Source: AP-15 sp963799085
GTDB taxonomy: Bacteria > Pseudomonadota > Alphaproteobacteria > ATCC43930 > CGMCC-115725
Reading direction: 5' to 3'
Assembly (NCBI GenBank): GCA_963799085.1
Contig: CAWCWA010000006.1
Span: 62,001-126,000 of the forward strand
DNA length: 64,000 nt
Shown: positions 48,639 to 57,375 of the stretch, in pieces
Numbering within the stretch: the stretch's first letter is position 1
Layout: each line of letters starts with the position of its first letter
Program-made: the position numbers and the translations under genes
The notes under the pieces: model-generated
What the model was told of the DNA's origin: nothing
Seen by the model: the letters and a program-made list of their open reading frames with translations, nothing else
Databases searched by the model: none

Positions 48639-49634
48639 TCAGCGCGCCTCGCCGACAAAGCCCCGCTGCAGTGCCGCCAGCCGATCGCGCGCCTCCTGCG
48701 GCAGCGGCCCTTTTTCGACCGCGGCGGCGGCATATTCGAGCTGGTCCAATGTCGAATAGCCGACGAGTGCGGTCGACACGCCGTTGTGCGAGATGACGAA
48801 ACGGATCGCTGCCTCGATGAGGCTCTGGGCGAAGCCGTCGCGGACCAGCGCTTCGAGGCGCCGCGCGCGCTCGACATCGACGCGGTAGCTCGAACCGGAG
48901 CCGATCGGCGCGACCTGCGGCGAACCCAGCGGATGCCGCGTCTCGGTCCCGCTCAGCGCGCCTGCCGCCAATACCCGGATCGCGATCACTCCCATCGCGG
49001 CGGCCGCGGTCCGCTCCAGGAGATTGCCGAAATCATGCGCCGGATAGCCGGCCCCGACCGTGGTTCCGGCGCTCGGATTAAGCGCGTTGTAGCTGACCTG
49101 CGCGGTGTCGAAGGCGTGCTCGTCGACAACCCGGCGCAATGCCGGCGTGTCGCCGACCGCGGTGATGCCGAAAAACCGGATCTTCCCCGCGGCGCGCAGC
49201 TTTTCGAAGGCCGGCACGACCTCGCCGAGGACAATCTCCGGCGTAAAGGAACCCGGCTCTTCTCGCTCGGTGACGTGGTTGTGCAGCTGGAACAGATCGA
49301 CATGGTCGAGCTGCAGGCGCTCTAGGCTCGCGTCCATTGACTGCGCGATGGCCTCGCCGATCTGCCGCACCTCGACCGCCGACACCCTGACCTTGGTGCC
49401 GATATAGATGTCGGGCTTCAGGCTTTTGACGACGCGGCCGAGGTTGCGCTCGGATTGGCCGTTGCCGTACATCGCGGCGGTGTCGAAATAATTAATGCCG
49501 AGTTCGAGGGCGCGGGCGACCGCGCGTTCCTGATCAGCGGCCTCGCCACCCACCATCAGCCCGCCGACCGCGCCGCAGCCAAAGCCGAGCAGCGACACTT
49601 CGAGCCCGGTGCGCCCGAGCCTGCGTCTCTCCAT
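48639..49634 (-). CDS. Aldo/keto reductase
   Basis: A 331-residue NAD(P)H-dependent reductase. MERRRLGRTGLEVSLLGFGC, the tetrad Asp/Tyr in INYFDTAAMYGNGQSE, Lys in YIGTKVRVS and His in LFQLHNHVT are visible. The coenzyme segment ALVGYSTLDQLEYAA is near the C-terminus. ATG 49634 follows GGGAGG. The substrate is unknown; neighbouring eda and SDR genes hint at sugar or sugar-acid chemistry. Confidence 0.88.
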   Translation of the reverse strand: MERRRLGRTGLEVSLLGFGCGAVGGLMVGGEAADQERAVARALELGINYFDTAAMYGNGQSERNLGRVVKSLKPDIYIGTKVRVSAVEVRQIGEAIAQSMDASLERLQLDHVDLFQLHNHVTEREEPGSFTPEIVLGEVVPAFEKLRAAGKIRFFGITAVGDTPALRRVVDEHAFDTAQVSYNALNPSAGTTVGAGYPAHDFGNLLERTAAAAMGVIAIRVLAAGALSGTETRHPLGSPQVAPIGSGSSYRVDVERARRLEALVRDGFAQSLIEAAIRFVISHNGVSTALVGYSTLDQLEYAAAAVEKGPLPQEARDRLAALQRGFVGEAR

Positions 49635-49829
49635 CCCATCCTCCCAACTCGCTCGGGGCCGGATCAAATCCCGCGTATGGGAGGCTGTCAATCGCCCGGC
49701 CGATTCGCCCCGCAGACCGAAGCAGCCGATGCGCGCCGCGCGCCATGCCGAGAGATCGCACCCCGTCGGCAAAAAACTGGGCTTGTGCCGCGGCGGCTGT
49801 AGCATGGCGCGGCAGCGGGAGGTGAAGAA

Positions 49830-50459
49830 ATGCATGCCCTGTTCCGCGGCGTCTCGGTAATTCCGGTCTTGACGATCGAGCGCGAAACGGACGCCGTGCC
49901 ATTGGCGCGGGCACTTTGCGACGGCGGACTGCCGGTCGTCGAGATAACGCTTCGTACGCCGGCCGCACTTCGCGCGCTCGCCGCCGTCGCCGAGGCATTG
50001 CCCCAGGTCATCGTGGGGGCCGGCACCGTGCAGCGCCCAGCGGATGTCGTCGCGGCCTGCGCGGCCGGAGCGCGGTTTCTGGTCAGCCCGGGCATGACCG
50101 CGGAACTCGCCGCTGCGGCGCTCGCGACCGATCTGCCTTATCTCCCGGGTGTCGCCACACCCTCCGAGATCATGGCGGCGCGTGACCTCGGCATCAGTCT
50201 CGTCAAGCTCTTCCCGGCCGAGGCGGTCGGCGGGGTGGCGCTATTGCGGGCGTTGGCGCCGGTGCTCCCGGGCATCGCCTTCTGCCCGACGGGCGGCGTC
50301 GACGAAGGCTCGGCGGCCGACTACCTCGCTCTGCCGAACGTGCCGATGGTCGGCGGCTCTTGGCTCGCGCCCAGGGACGCGGTCGCCGCCGGCGATTGGG
50401 CGCGGGTGCGCCGGCTTGCCGAGCGGGCCGCGATGCTCGGCGGCGGACAGGCCGCCTAA
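49830..50459 (+). CDS. eda: KDPG/KHG aldolase
   Basis: A 209-residue class I aldolase splitting 2-keto-3-deoxy-6-phosphogluconate into pyruvate and glyceraldehyde 3-phosphate. Catalytic Glu is in GLPVVEITLRTPAAL and the Schiff-base Lys in GISLVKLFPAEAVGG; PYLPGVATPSEI and FCPTGGVDE complete the pattern. GGGAGGTG precedes ATG 49830. The frame is intact. The stop overlaps the convergent SDR gene by four bases. No edd gene is in the window. Confidence 0.92.
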   Translation: MHALFRGVSVIPVLTIERETDAVPLARALCDGGLPVVEITLRTPAALRALAAVAEALPQVIVGAGTVQRPADVVAACAAGARFLVSPGMTAELAAAALATDLPYLPGVATPSEIMAARDLGISLVKLFPAEAVGGVALLRALAPVLPGIAFCPTGGVDEGSAADYLALPNVPMVGGSWLAPRDAVAAGDWARVRRLAERAAMLGGGQAA

Positions 50460-51199
50460 TAAGTCGCTCGGCCGCCCGAAATGTCGAAGACGCCGCCAGT
50501 CGAGAACGAGCACTCTGCGGATGAGAGCCAGGCGACAAGGGCGGCGATTTCCTCGATCAGCACGAAGCGCCCCATCGGTATTTTCGACAGCATGTAGTCG
50601 ATCTGCGCCTCGGTCATCTGCGCGAAAATATCGGTGCGGGCCGCGGCCGGCGTCACGCAATTGACCCGAACGCCGGTCTGCGCCAATTCCTTGCCGAGCG
50701 ATTTGGTGAGCCCGATGACGCCGGCCTTGGCCGCCGAATAGGCCGACGCGTTGGGGTTGCCCTCCTTGCCGGCGATCGAGGCGATGTTGACGATGCGGCC
50801 GTAACCGCGCCGCTGCATCCCCGGCACGACCGCACGGCAGCAATTGTAGACGCCGATCAGGTCGATCTCGATGACCCGACGCCATTCCTCGGGCGGATAG
50901 TCGGCGAGCGGAAAGTTCGGGCCCGAAATTCCGGCATTGTTGACCAGGATATCGGGCGGGCCGAGCCGGGCTTCGGTCTGGGCAAGCGCGCGCTCGATCA
51001 TGACGGGATCGGTCACGTCGGCAGCGAGATCGACGGCACCCTCGATCGCCTGCGCCGCTTCTGCTGCTGCGGCGGTGTCGACATCCCAGATCGCGACCCG
51101 CGCTCCCGAGCCCGAGAGCCGTTCGGCGATCGCCCGGCCGATGCCGCGCGCCGCGCCGGTGACGATCGCGACCCGTCCGCCAAGATCAATCCGGTTCAT
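50456..51199 (-). CDS. SDR-family NAD(P)-dependent oxidoreductase
   Basis: A 247-residue classical short-chain dehydrogenase. VTGAARGIGRAIAERL is the coenzyme site, DILVNNAGISGPNFPLADYP the NNAG motif, and Ser/Tyr/Lys lie in IVNIASIAGKEGNPNASAYS and AAKAGVIGL. The wording around NPNASAYSAAKAGVIGLTK recalls sugar dehydrogenases of the FabG cluster. Start ATG 51199. Confidence 0.88.
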   Translation of the reverse strand: MNRIDLGGRVAIVTGAARGIGRAIAERLSGSGARVAIWDVDTAAAAEAAQAIEGAVDLAADVTDPVMIERALAQTEARLGPPDILVNNAGISGPNFPLADYPPEEWRRVIEIDLIGVYNCCRAVVPGMQRRGYGRIVNIASIAGKEGNPNASAYSAAKAGVIGLTKSLGKELAQTGVRVNCVTPAAARTDIFAQMTEAQIDYMLSKIPMGRFVLIEEIAALVAWLSSAECSFSTGGVFDISGGRATY

Positions 51200-51311
51200 C
51201 GGCCTCTCCTCATCCCGCGAATATTTTCGGTGCGAGGCTAACCGAAAGCTGTCGCGGCCGGGAACCCGGTTCGGCGGGTAGCGTTCTCGGTCGAGTTGCG
51301 AAAGGCCCTTG

Positions 51312-51554
51312 ATGGAAGACTTTGCAGACCGGCTCGCGGCGATGGGCTGTGGCGGGCCGCGGCCGGAAGCTGAATGCTGGCGGGTGACGCGGATCGGCCC
51401 GCCACAGCCGCCGCGACCGGCGCGGCAACCGCTGCACCCGGCCTGCCGCGGCGTGCTGGCGTTCTGGCGCGACAGGCTCGCCGACCGGCCGGGTGCCGCT
51501 AGTCCGTATCTTGTGGCTCCCAGGGCACACGCCGCAGCCAGCCCTGCCGGCTGA
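51312..51554 (+). CDS. Possible small protein of unknown function
   Basis: An 80-residue reading frame starting at ATG 51312 (MEDFADRLAAMGCGGPRPEA), rich in Pro, Arg and Ala. The last ~55 bp overlap the end of the HExxH gene in antisense. The N-terminal 20 residues look protein-like, but the rest has the composition of any open frame in GC-rich DNA. It may be spurious. Confidence 0.3.
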   Translation: MEDFADRLAAMGCGGPRPEAECWRVTRIGPPQPPRPARQPLHPACRGVLAFWRDRLADRPGAASPYLVAPRAHAAASPAG

Positions 51555-52107
51555 GCGCGTCGCAGATCGTGGTGAAGTGCGCGGCCGCCGAGCGGTCGAG
51601 GCCTTCGAGCCAGTTCTGATCGAGAAACGAGGCGAGTGCCGGCTGACCGAGCCGCGCCTCCCATAGAATACCGAGAAGCGAGGCCAGCGCCTCGTCCTCC
51701 TCGCGCGCCAGCGGCGTCACCACCGATGCCGTTTCGGCCGCCGCCCGGTCGGCCGTGTCGGGGCCGGGACCGAGGCCGAATTCGATCAGCCCGCGGCGCT
51801 CGCGCGGCGCCAATGTGAAATGCGCGATCTCGTGCAGGATGAGATAGGCTTCCGTGTCGCCCCTTAATGCCTGGCCGTCCCAATTGAACGCCGTCTCGAC
51901 CTCGGGCGGATGGACCGCGATGCCACAGGCCCGGGCGAGGCCAAGCGCCCTCAGCCGGTGGCGCTCGGCGCGCATCCCTTGGGCCCGCACGGGCGAGGTG
52001 GCGCGGATCTGGCCGAACGCCCAACCCGCGTCCCGATCGCTGAGCCCGGTCGCGAACCGGTCGAGCGCGCCCACCAGCGCTTCCCGCGGGATCGGCGTCA
52101 GGATCAA
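51499..52107 (-). CDS. HExxH protein resembling elongation factor P hydroxylase (EpmC/YfcM)
   Basis: A 202-residue protein. The segment ILHEIAHFTLAPRERRGLIE, followed by FGLGPGPDTADRAAAE, parallels the EpmC region AIHEISHW...KARRELVDFGYWYCPDGR as I recall it, including the later QNWLEGLDR compared with DNLEGD. EpmC hydroxylates the modified lysine of EF-P. No epmA, epmB or efp is in the window, so the function is inferred from this local resemblance only. Any metal-dependent hydrolase with HExxH is the alternative. Confidence 0.5.
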   Translation of the reverse strand: MILTPIPREALVGALDRFATGLSDRDAGWAFGQIRATSPVRAQGMRAERHRLRALGLARACGIAVHPPEVETAFNWDGQALRGDTEAYLILHEIAHFTLAPRERRGLIEFGLGPGPDTADRAAAETASVVTPLAREEDEALASLLGILWEARLGQPALASFLDQNWLEGLDRSAAAHFTTICDALSRQGWLRRVPWEPQDTD

Positions 52108-52112
52108 TCGGC

Positions 52113-53036
52113 TCAGACCGTCTCGACGAGTTCCAGCGCCTCGCGGCTCGGACCCTCGATCATGACCGCTCGCGTGTCGCCGAGCTTGTAGACGTCTTCA
52201 AGAAAGCTCACACCCTCACCGCGCAGCTTCTTAACCCAGGCGTCGAGATCGGCGACGGCGAAGGCGATATGGTCCTGCAACTGCCCGCGCGGGCCGACGA
52301 GCGGCCGATCGCCCTGGTTGGCGTACCAGGTCAGCACCACGTCGCCGAACTCGACCCCGGCGCGCGGCGAGCGGAACATCCCCTCGCGGTTGAGCGCCGG
52401 CCAGGTGCGGTCGGTCCCGCGCGCCACCTTGCAGTCGGCCTCGGTCAGGCTCGTCGGCTCAAAGCCGGCGCGCACCGGCGCGTTCAGGTGCTTCTGGTAC
52501 CAAAGGAGCGCGCAGTACGGGTCCTCTTGGTAGAGGTGCACATGGTTGAAGCGCTCGGCCGGGTAGTTGCCGGCATATTCGACGAGCGCGTCGTCGGGCC
52601 CGCGCATATAGGCGAAACCGCCGCCGCCCTTGGGCTTGACGCCCTTCGCCCTGGCCTCGGCGATCTGCGCTCGGTTCAGGCCCAAGGTGTTCCCGATGCT
52701 GGGCCAGGTATCGCTGCTGACCAGCACCGAGCCGCCCTCATCGGTCGTGTAGAGCGGCAGGAGTTCGACCTCCTCGTGCGCCTCGAATGCCTTCAGGCTC
52801 TTGCGCGTGTCGGTGACGTGCCAGCCGAAATGCCAGATCGCGCTCTGCGGCTCGCTGACCGGTGGTTTCTCGACCTTGTTGAACAGGATCAGCACGTCGT
52901 TCGGCGATTGCAGTGCGGCATGGCCGCCCCATTCGGTCCTGGCCGTGCTCGGAAACTGCCGCGTGTAGAAGCCGATCGCGCGCTCGGGGTCGACCGAATT
53001 CAGGTGCAGGTGGTGAAAGCGTGGGGTGGGCAGCAT
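52113..53036 (-). CDS. VOC (glyoxalase/dioxygenase superfamily) protein
   Basis: A 307-residue protein with two vicinal-oxygen-chelate modules. The first starts PRFHHLHLNSVDPERAIGFY, the second FNHVHLYQEDPYCALLWYQK, and the C-terminus is LDAWVKKLRGEGVSFLEDVY. His ligands are visible in both HHLHL and NHVHLY. Such proteins include extradiol dioxygenases and fosfomycin-resistance-like enzymes; I cannot assign a substrate. It ends 5 bp before the HExxH gene. Confidence 0.82.
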   Translation of the reverse strand: MLPTPRFHHLHLNSVDPERAIGFYTRQFPSTARTEWGGHAALQSPNDVLILFNKVEKPPVSEPQSAIWHFGWHVTDTRKSLKAFEAHEEVELLPLYTTDEGGSVLVSSDTWPSIGNTLGLNRAQIAEARAKGVKPKGGGGFAYMRGPDDALVEYAGNYPAERFNHVHLYQEDPYCALLWYQKHLNAPVRAGFEPTSLTEADCKVARGTDRTWPALNREGMFRSPRAGVEFGDVVLTWYANQGDRPLVGPRGQLQDHIAFAVADLDAWVKKLRGEGVSFLEDVYKLGDTRAVMIEGPSREALELVETV

Positions 53037-53057
53037 CGTCGCGGTTCCTCCCTGATG

Positions 53058-53642
53058 TCAGCCGCCCAGGAGCGCCGCACGGAAACGGTGGCGGCAGGCG
53101 GCGGGGTCCATGTTGCGCTTGACGGCGGGCGGGTCGGTCGGCTTGACGCGCAGCACGACAAAGGCCGTGCCGTTCCCCTCGCGCAAGAGCCGTGCGCCGT
53201 CGGTGATCTCGCTCTCGGCGCTGATCGTGCGCGTCGCCTTGATCCCCGAGCCCATCGCGATCTTTTCGAGATCGACGCCGAGGCTCGTATGGCTCTTCTG
53301 ATAGCCGGTCTCGCCGTAATGGCCGTTATCGACGCAGAGGATCGCGAGGTTGGCCGGGTTGAGGACGCCGATCGTCGCAAGCGCGCCGACATTCATCAGG
53401 AGCTCGCCGTCGCCCGTCACCACCAGCACGCGCTTTTCCGGCCGTGCCAGCGCAAGACCCAGGCCGATCATCGTCGACCCGCCCATCGCGCCCGCCATCG
53501 TGTAGCTGTGGGCGCCGTCACGGGTCAGTGCGGCGACATCGCGGCTCGTCCCGGCAAGCCCGCTGACGATCAGAAAATCCTCGTGCCGCCCGATCAACGC
53601 CGGCACCGCCTCGCACCGGTCCAGCACAAAATCCGCCGCCAT
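53058..53642 (-). CDS. Thiamine pyrophosphate-binding enzyme, C-terminal (beta) subunit
   Basis: A 194-residue protein corresponding to the TPP-binding half of decarboxylases such as phosphonopyruvate or sulfopyruvate decarboxylase. The diphosphate motif VVTGDGELLMNVGALATIG ends at LAILCVDNGHYGETGYQKSH. SYTMAGAMGGSTMIGLGLAL precedes it. The partner subunit carrying the PYR domain would be expected directly upstream but is not there. ATG 53642 with GGGAGCAGCGG upstream is the likely start. It lies 21 bp before the VOC gene. Confidence 0.8.
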   Translation of the reverse strand: MAADFVLDRCEAVPALIGRHEDFLIVSGLAGTSRDVAALTRDGAHSYTMAGAMGGSTMIGLGLALARPEKRVLVVTGDGELLMNVGALATIGVLNPANLAILCVDNGHYGETGYQKSHTSLGVDLEKIAMGSGIKATRTISAESEITDGARLLREGNGTAFVVLRVKPTDPPAVKRNMDPAACRHRFRAALLGG

Positions 53643-54343
53643 CCGCTGCTCCCGCCAACCGATGTCGCCATGATAGCGATCCCGGGCCTTCGCCGCGATC
53701 CTCATCGAGAACCTGTTGGGCAATCCGATTTTGCCGCGCCCGCGCGCCTCTTCGGTATCGCCCATCGCAGCCACACCGCTGTCGCGATTACCGGATGGAC
53801 GAGAGCTTGCCGTTCCTTGCCCGGCCCCGGGGCAGCCTACCGGACGACGCGCACGCCGACGCAAAAATTGCCACAATCGCATAGCATGATACGGGGTCGG
53901 GAATAGGATCGACGCGGGTCAGGGAGGGAAGATTTGCTGTAAATTCGTTGCAGATAACAGCAAAAACAGCAACGGCAGCGCACCGAGCGGCGAGCGCTTG
54001 CCCGGCCCCCCGCGAGCGCTCGCGAAGACCTCCAGTCCTAGACCGTACTGGTTGCCGGCCCCCGCAACGACCTTCGCCTTTATGGCGCTGTGAAAGAGGG
54101 GCGGCGCGGCGCGGAAGATAAATGGTGGCTCGACCCGTGTTGGGGATCTATCCGTGCCGCGCCGGCGACAAAGACGGCGCTGACTTTTTCTGGGCCACAC
54201 CTGGAAGGTGGAGGGATTGAGGCATATCCTCGCCCTTAAGGCTATGGGGTCTTGCAGCCGATCGAGCGCTGCGCCCGGAAAAGAGGGATCATGCCGCACA
54301 TTCTCTCTTCGGACGATGTCCGACCGCGCGCCGGCGTCGGCGC
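53643..54343. other. Intergenic region (~700 bp) with repeat copy 2
   Basis: No gene is supported here. The open frames present have no recognisable motif and a composition like shadow frames. The only structured element is the two-block repeat at 53861-53972. The 370 bp between that repeat and the kinase start contain no strong palindrome. The missing PYR-domain subunit of the TPP enzyme is not hidden here. Confidence 0.6.
53861..53972 (+). repeat. Interspersed two-block repeat, copy 2
   Basis: Block A (53861-53890: GCAAAAATTGCCACAATCGC plus ATAGCATGATA) and block B (53932-53972: ATTTGCTGTAAATTCGTTGC followed by AGATAACAGCAAAAACAGCAAC) lie 41 bp apart. Compared with copy 3, block B differs at a few positions and lacks the last A-run. 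It is 371 bp upstream of the kinase gene and about 220 bp upstream of the divergent TPP enzyme gene. Confidence 0.75.
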
Positions 54344-56079
54344 ATGACCGCGACGCTCGACATGGCGGCAGCCAATCCCCAGCAAACCATCGCGGAACTC
54401 CAACGGCAGCTCGACGAGTGCCGCGCCGAACTGGCGGCGCGCAACAGCGAATACGGCGAGCGGATCGAACATCAGGCCGCGACCGTCGACGTGCTCCAGG
54501 TGATGTCGGCCTCGCCCGGCGATCCACAGCCCGTGTTCGACCTGATTACCCGCCGTGCGCGGGAACTGTGCAATGCCAACGCGGCGGGGTTGTTTGGCTT
54601 CGACGGCGAATTGATCCATTTCCTTTCGAACTATGTGCCGGACGGAACGCCGGAAACAGAAGCCGCCTTTCGAGGCCAGTTCCCCATGACGCCGACACGC
54701 GGAGGCTCGTACGGTCGAGCTATCCTCGACCGGCAGATCGCCCACATCCGGGATGTCGACGCCGATCCGGAACTCGCCCGGCCCGTGCGGGGACCTCGGT
54801 GTGAAGTCAATCGTCGGGCTGCCGCTGTTTCGCGACGGTGCGGTGATCGGCGTCATTGCCGCCAATGCCAAGGAACCCGGCGGCTTCTCCGACATTCAGA
54901 TCGAGTTGCTGAAGACCTTTGGCGAGCAGGCGGTGATCGCGATCACCAGCGCCGAAACGTACCGGGCGCTGCAAACTCGCACCGGTGAGCTGGCGCGCAG
55001 CGAGGCCGAGCTGCGCGGCAGCGAAGAGCGCTACGCCCTGGTAAGTCGGGCGGTGGCCGAGGGCATCTACGACTGGGACATCGCACACAATCGGCTGTGG
55101 GTGTCGCCGCGGCTGATCGAGTTGTTTGGCTGGGAAGCGGGCGAGGGCATCGGCGAGCGCCCGAGCTAGGATTGGAACGCCCGGGTGCACCCGGAAGATT
55201 TCGCGAGCTACCGTGCGGCGCTGCGGGCAACCTTGAAGGGCGAGACCGCGCGGCTGCACTGCGAATACCGCATCCGGCTCAGCAGCGCAGAATTTCGCTG
55301 GGTCGAGGACCACGCCGTGCCGGTGCGCGACGAACGCGGCTGGGCGGTCCGCCTCGTCGGCGCAGTCAGCGATGTCACCGAGCGCAAGCAACAGGAACAG
55401 GAGCTGCGCGAGGCGCTCGAGCGGCAGACCGCCACCGCCGAGGTTCTCCAGGTCATCAATTCCTCGCCCGGCGATCTGACGCCGGTGTTCGACGCGATAT
55501 TGGAAAAGGCGGCCCGGCTGTGCGATGCGAGTTTGGGGATTTTCTGGCGGTATAGCGGGGGAGAGTTTCACGCCGCAACGGTGCACGGCGCCGCGGAATT
55601 TGCCGATTTCCTTCGCAGAAATCCGCAGCGTCCGCCGCCCGGCAGTGATTTGTGGCGGCTCCTCGCCCCGGCCATCGCCCCGATCGAACTGGCGCCGCAG
55701 GAGATCACCCGCGTGCTGCTCAACCTCTTCGGCAACGGCTTCTACGCCGCCACCAAGCGCCGGCATGACGGCGCCGAGCCCGATTTCCGGCCGACCCTCA
55801 AGGTGGTGACGCGCGACCTCGGCGAGGCGGTCGAAATCCGCATCCGCGACAACGGCATCGGCATCCCGCCCGAGATCAGGGACAAATTGTTCCAGCCGTT
55901 CTTCACCACCAAGCCCAGCGGCGAGGGCACCGGGCTCGGCCTGTCGATCAGCTACGACATCGTGACCCCAGCAGCACGCCGGCGCGATTACCGTCGACAG
56001 CAGCCCCGGCGAATACACCGAGTTCGCCATCCATCTGCCCCGCGCCGGCGATACGCCAACAACCGAGGCCACGGCATGA
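54344..56079 (+). pseudogene. Decayed GAF-PAS-GAF sensor histidine kinase
   Basis: The N-terminal GAF domain (VDVLQVMSASPGDPQPVFDL) is followed after a +1 shift near 54800 by VKSIVGLPLFRDGAVIGVIA. A PAS domain (YALVSRAVAEGIYDWDIAHN) contains an in-frame TAG at 55167 between GIGERPS and DWNARVHPEDF. A second GAF begins EVLQVINSSPGDLTPVFDAI but stops after ~60 residues. It runs straight into the ATPase N-box (IELAPQEITRVLLNLFGNGF), G1 DNGIGIPPEI and G2 GEGTGLGLSISYDI, so the HisKA helix with the phospho-accepting histidine is missing. A further +1 lies near 55970. The stop overlaps the response-regulator start. Confidence 0.8.
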
Positions 56080-56465
56080 GCGCCAGCATCATCATCGTCG
56101 ACGACGAACCCGACATTGCCGAACTCTTTCGTCAGCGCTTCCGCCGCGAGACCCGAGACGGGACCTATGTCATGCACTTTGCTGCCTCGGGCGAGGAGGC
56201 GCTGGAATTGCTGCTGGGCGAGATCGAGCCCGGCGTCATCGTGATCCTCTCCGACATCAACATGCCCGGAATGGACGGCCTGACATTGCTCGGCGAGGTC
56301 AAGCGGCGGTTCCCCGATCTGCCGGTCATGATGGTCACCGCCTATGGCGACGACGAACGCCGCCGCCGCGCCGGCGATCTCGGCGCCTCCGACTTCCTGA
56401 CCAAGCCCGTCGATTTCGCTCGGCTCAAGGCGCAACTGCGCCAACTCCCCTCCGCCGCCGATTGA
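56076..56465 (+). CDS. Single-domain response regulator
   Basis: A 129-residue receiver domain with no output domain. Acidic pocket IIIVDDEPDIAELF, phospho-acceptor Asp in VILSDINMPGMDG, Thr in VMMVTAYGDD and Lys in DFLTKPVDFARLK are all intact. The ATG overlaps the kinase stop (ATGA), so it is the cognate regulator. Its partner is damaged, but the receiver is well preserved. Confidence 0.9.
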   Translation: MSASIIIVDDEPDIAELFRQRFRRETRDGTYVMHFAASGEEALELLLGEIEPGVIVILSDINMPGMDGLTLLGEVKRRFPDLPVMMVTAYGDDERRRRAGDLGASDFLTKPVDFARLKAQLRQLPSAAD

Positions 56466-56486
56466 CCGCCGCCGCGGCGGCCGCGA

Positions 56487-57318
56487 CTATACCGCGTGGC
56501 AGATGATTTCGACCGGCGCCAGCAAGCCTTGTTCGATGTTGGCTGCCATATTGGCGATTTTTTGCGGCGCCGTCGGACCCATCAGGATGTGAAGGTCAAG
56601 CGGCGGTGGTCCGCCCTGTGCGGTCTGCGCGCGCATGCGATGGAAGAATTCGATCGCAAAGCTCTCGTCGATTGCGCTCCTTCTCGACTTGAAACCCGGC
56701 CTTCTGCAACAGGCGTCGATAAGCCGCGGGGCTGTCGATGAAATCATCGTCGGCCTTGACCGCCCACGGCACCGGATAGGTCAGCGCGCCCTCGGCGTCG
56801 CGCATGACGTCATAGACGCCGAAAACTCCCCCCGGCTTGATCGCCCGCCGCGCCTCGGAAAAGAGCGCCCCCTTGTCCGCGACGTTCATGCCGACATGGA
56901 GCATGTAGGCCCCGTCGAACGATCCAGCGGCAAAGGGCAGCGCAAGGCCGCTTCCTTTTCGGAACGAGACCCGTCCGCCAAGCCCCACGCGCTCTGAGAA
57001 GCGTTCGGCGACGCCGACATACTCTTCGGTCAGATCGATCCCGGTGACGCGGCAGTCGAGTGCGTGCGCGAAATAGCGCGCCGCGCCGCCAAGACCGGAG
57101 CCGATTTCGAGCAGTTTGAGACCGCGCTGTACTCCCAATTGCTCGGCGAATTCGGTCGTCGCCTGACGCCCGCCAATGTGGAATTCGTCGATCGGCCCAA
57201 GATCGGCCGGCGTCAGGCGATCGAGGTCCTTGCCGGCCGCGGTCAACCCCTGCAAGATCGCCGCTTCGAGCGAGCCGTGCGTATAGTGAGCCGCAGTGGT
57301 TTGTTCGACTTTGGTCAT
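56487..57318 (-). CDS. SAM-dependent methyltransferase (one frameshift)
   Basis: About 276 residues after repair. Class I methyltransferase core: LKLLEIGSGLGGAARYFAHA (SAM glycine loop), CRVTGIDLTEEYVGVAERFS, LPFAAGSFDGAYMLHVGMNV and FGVYDVMRDAEG. The pattern resembles sarcosine/dimethylglycine and ubiquinone-type N/C-methyltransferases. One extra base near 56700 shifts to the tail ESFAIEFFHRMRAQTAQGG. ATG 57318 follows GGGAGGAAGAG. It is divergent from the CoA transferase gene by 57 bp. Confidence 0.85.
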
Positions 57319-57375
57319 CTCTTCCTCCCGTCCCCGGTCATTGCGGGGCTGCCACCGGCCTCTTACGAGTTCCCG

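Noticed and set aside
53919..54527. A 202-residue minus-strand gene in the 54-kb gap
   Set aside because: It overlaps the start of the kinase gene, has no motif, and its composition is that of a shadow frame.
55140..55190. TAG as a recoded (pyrrolysine or readthrough) codon in the kinase gene
   Set aside because: No PYLIS-like context or pyl genes are visible, and the same gene has lost its HisKA domain. Damage or error is more likely.
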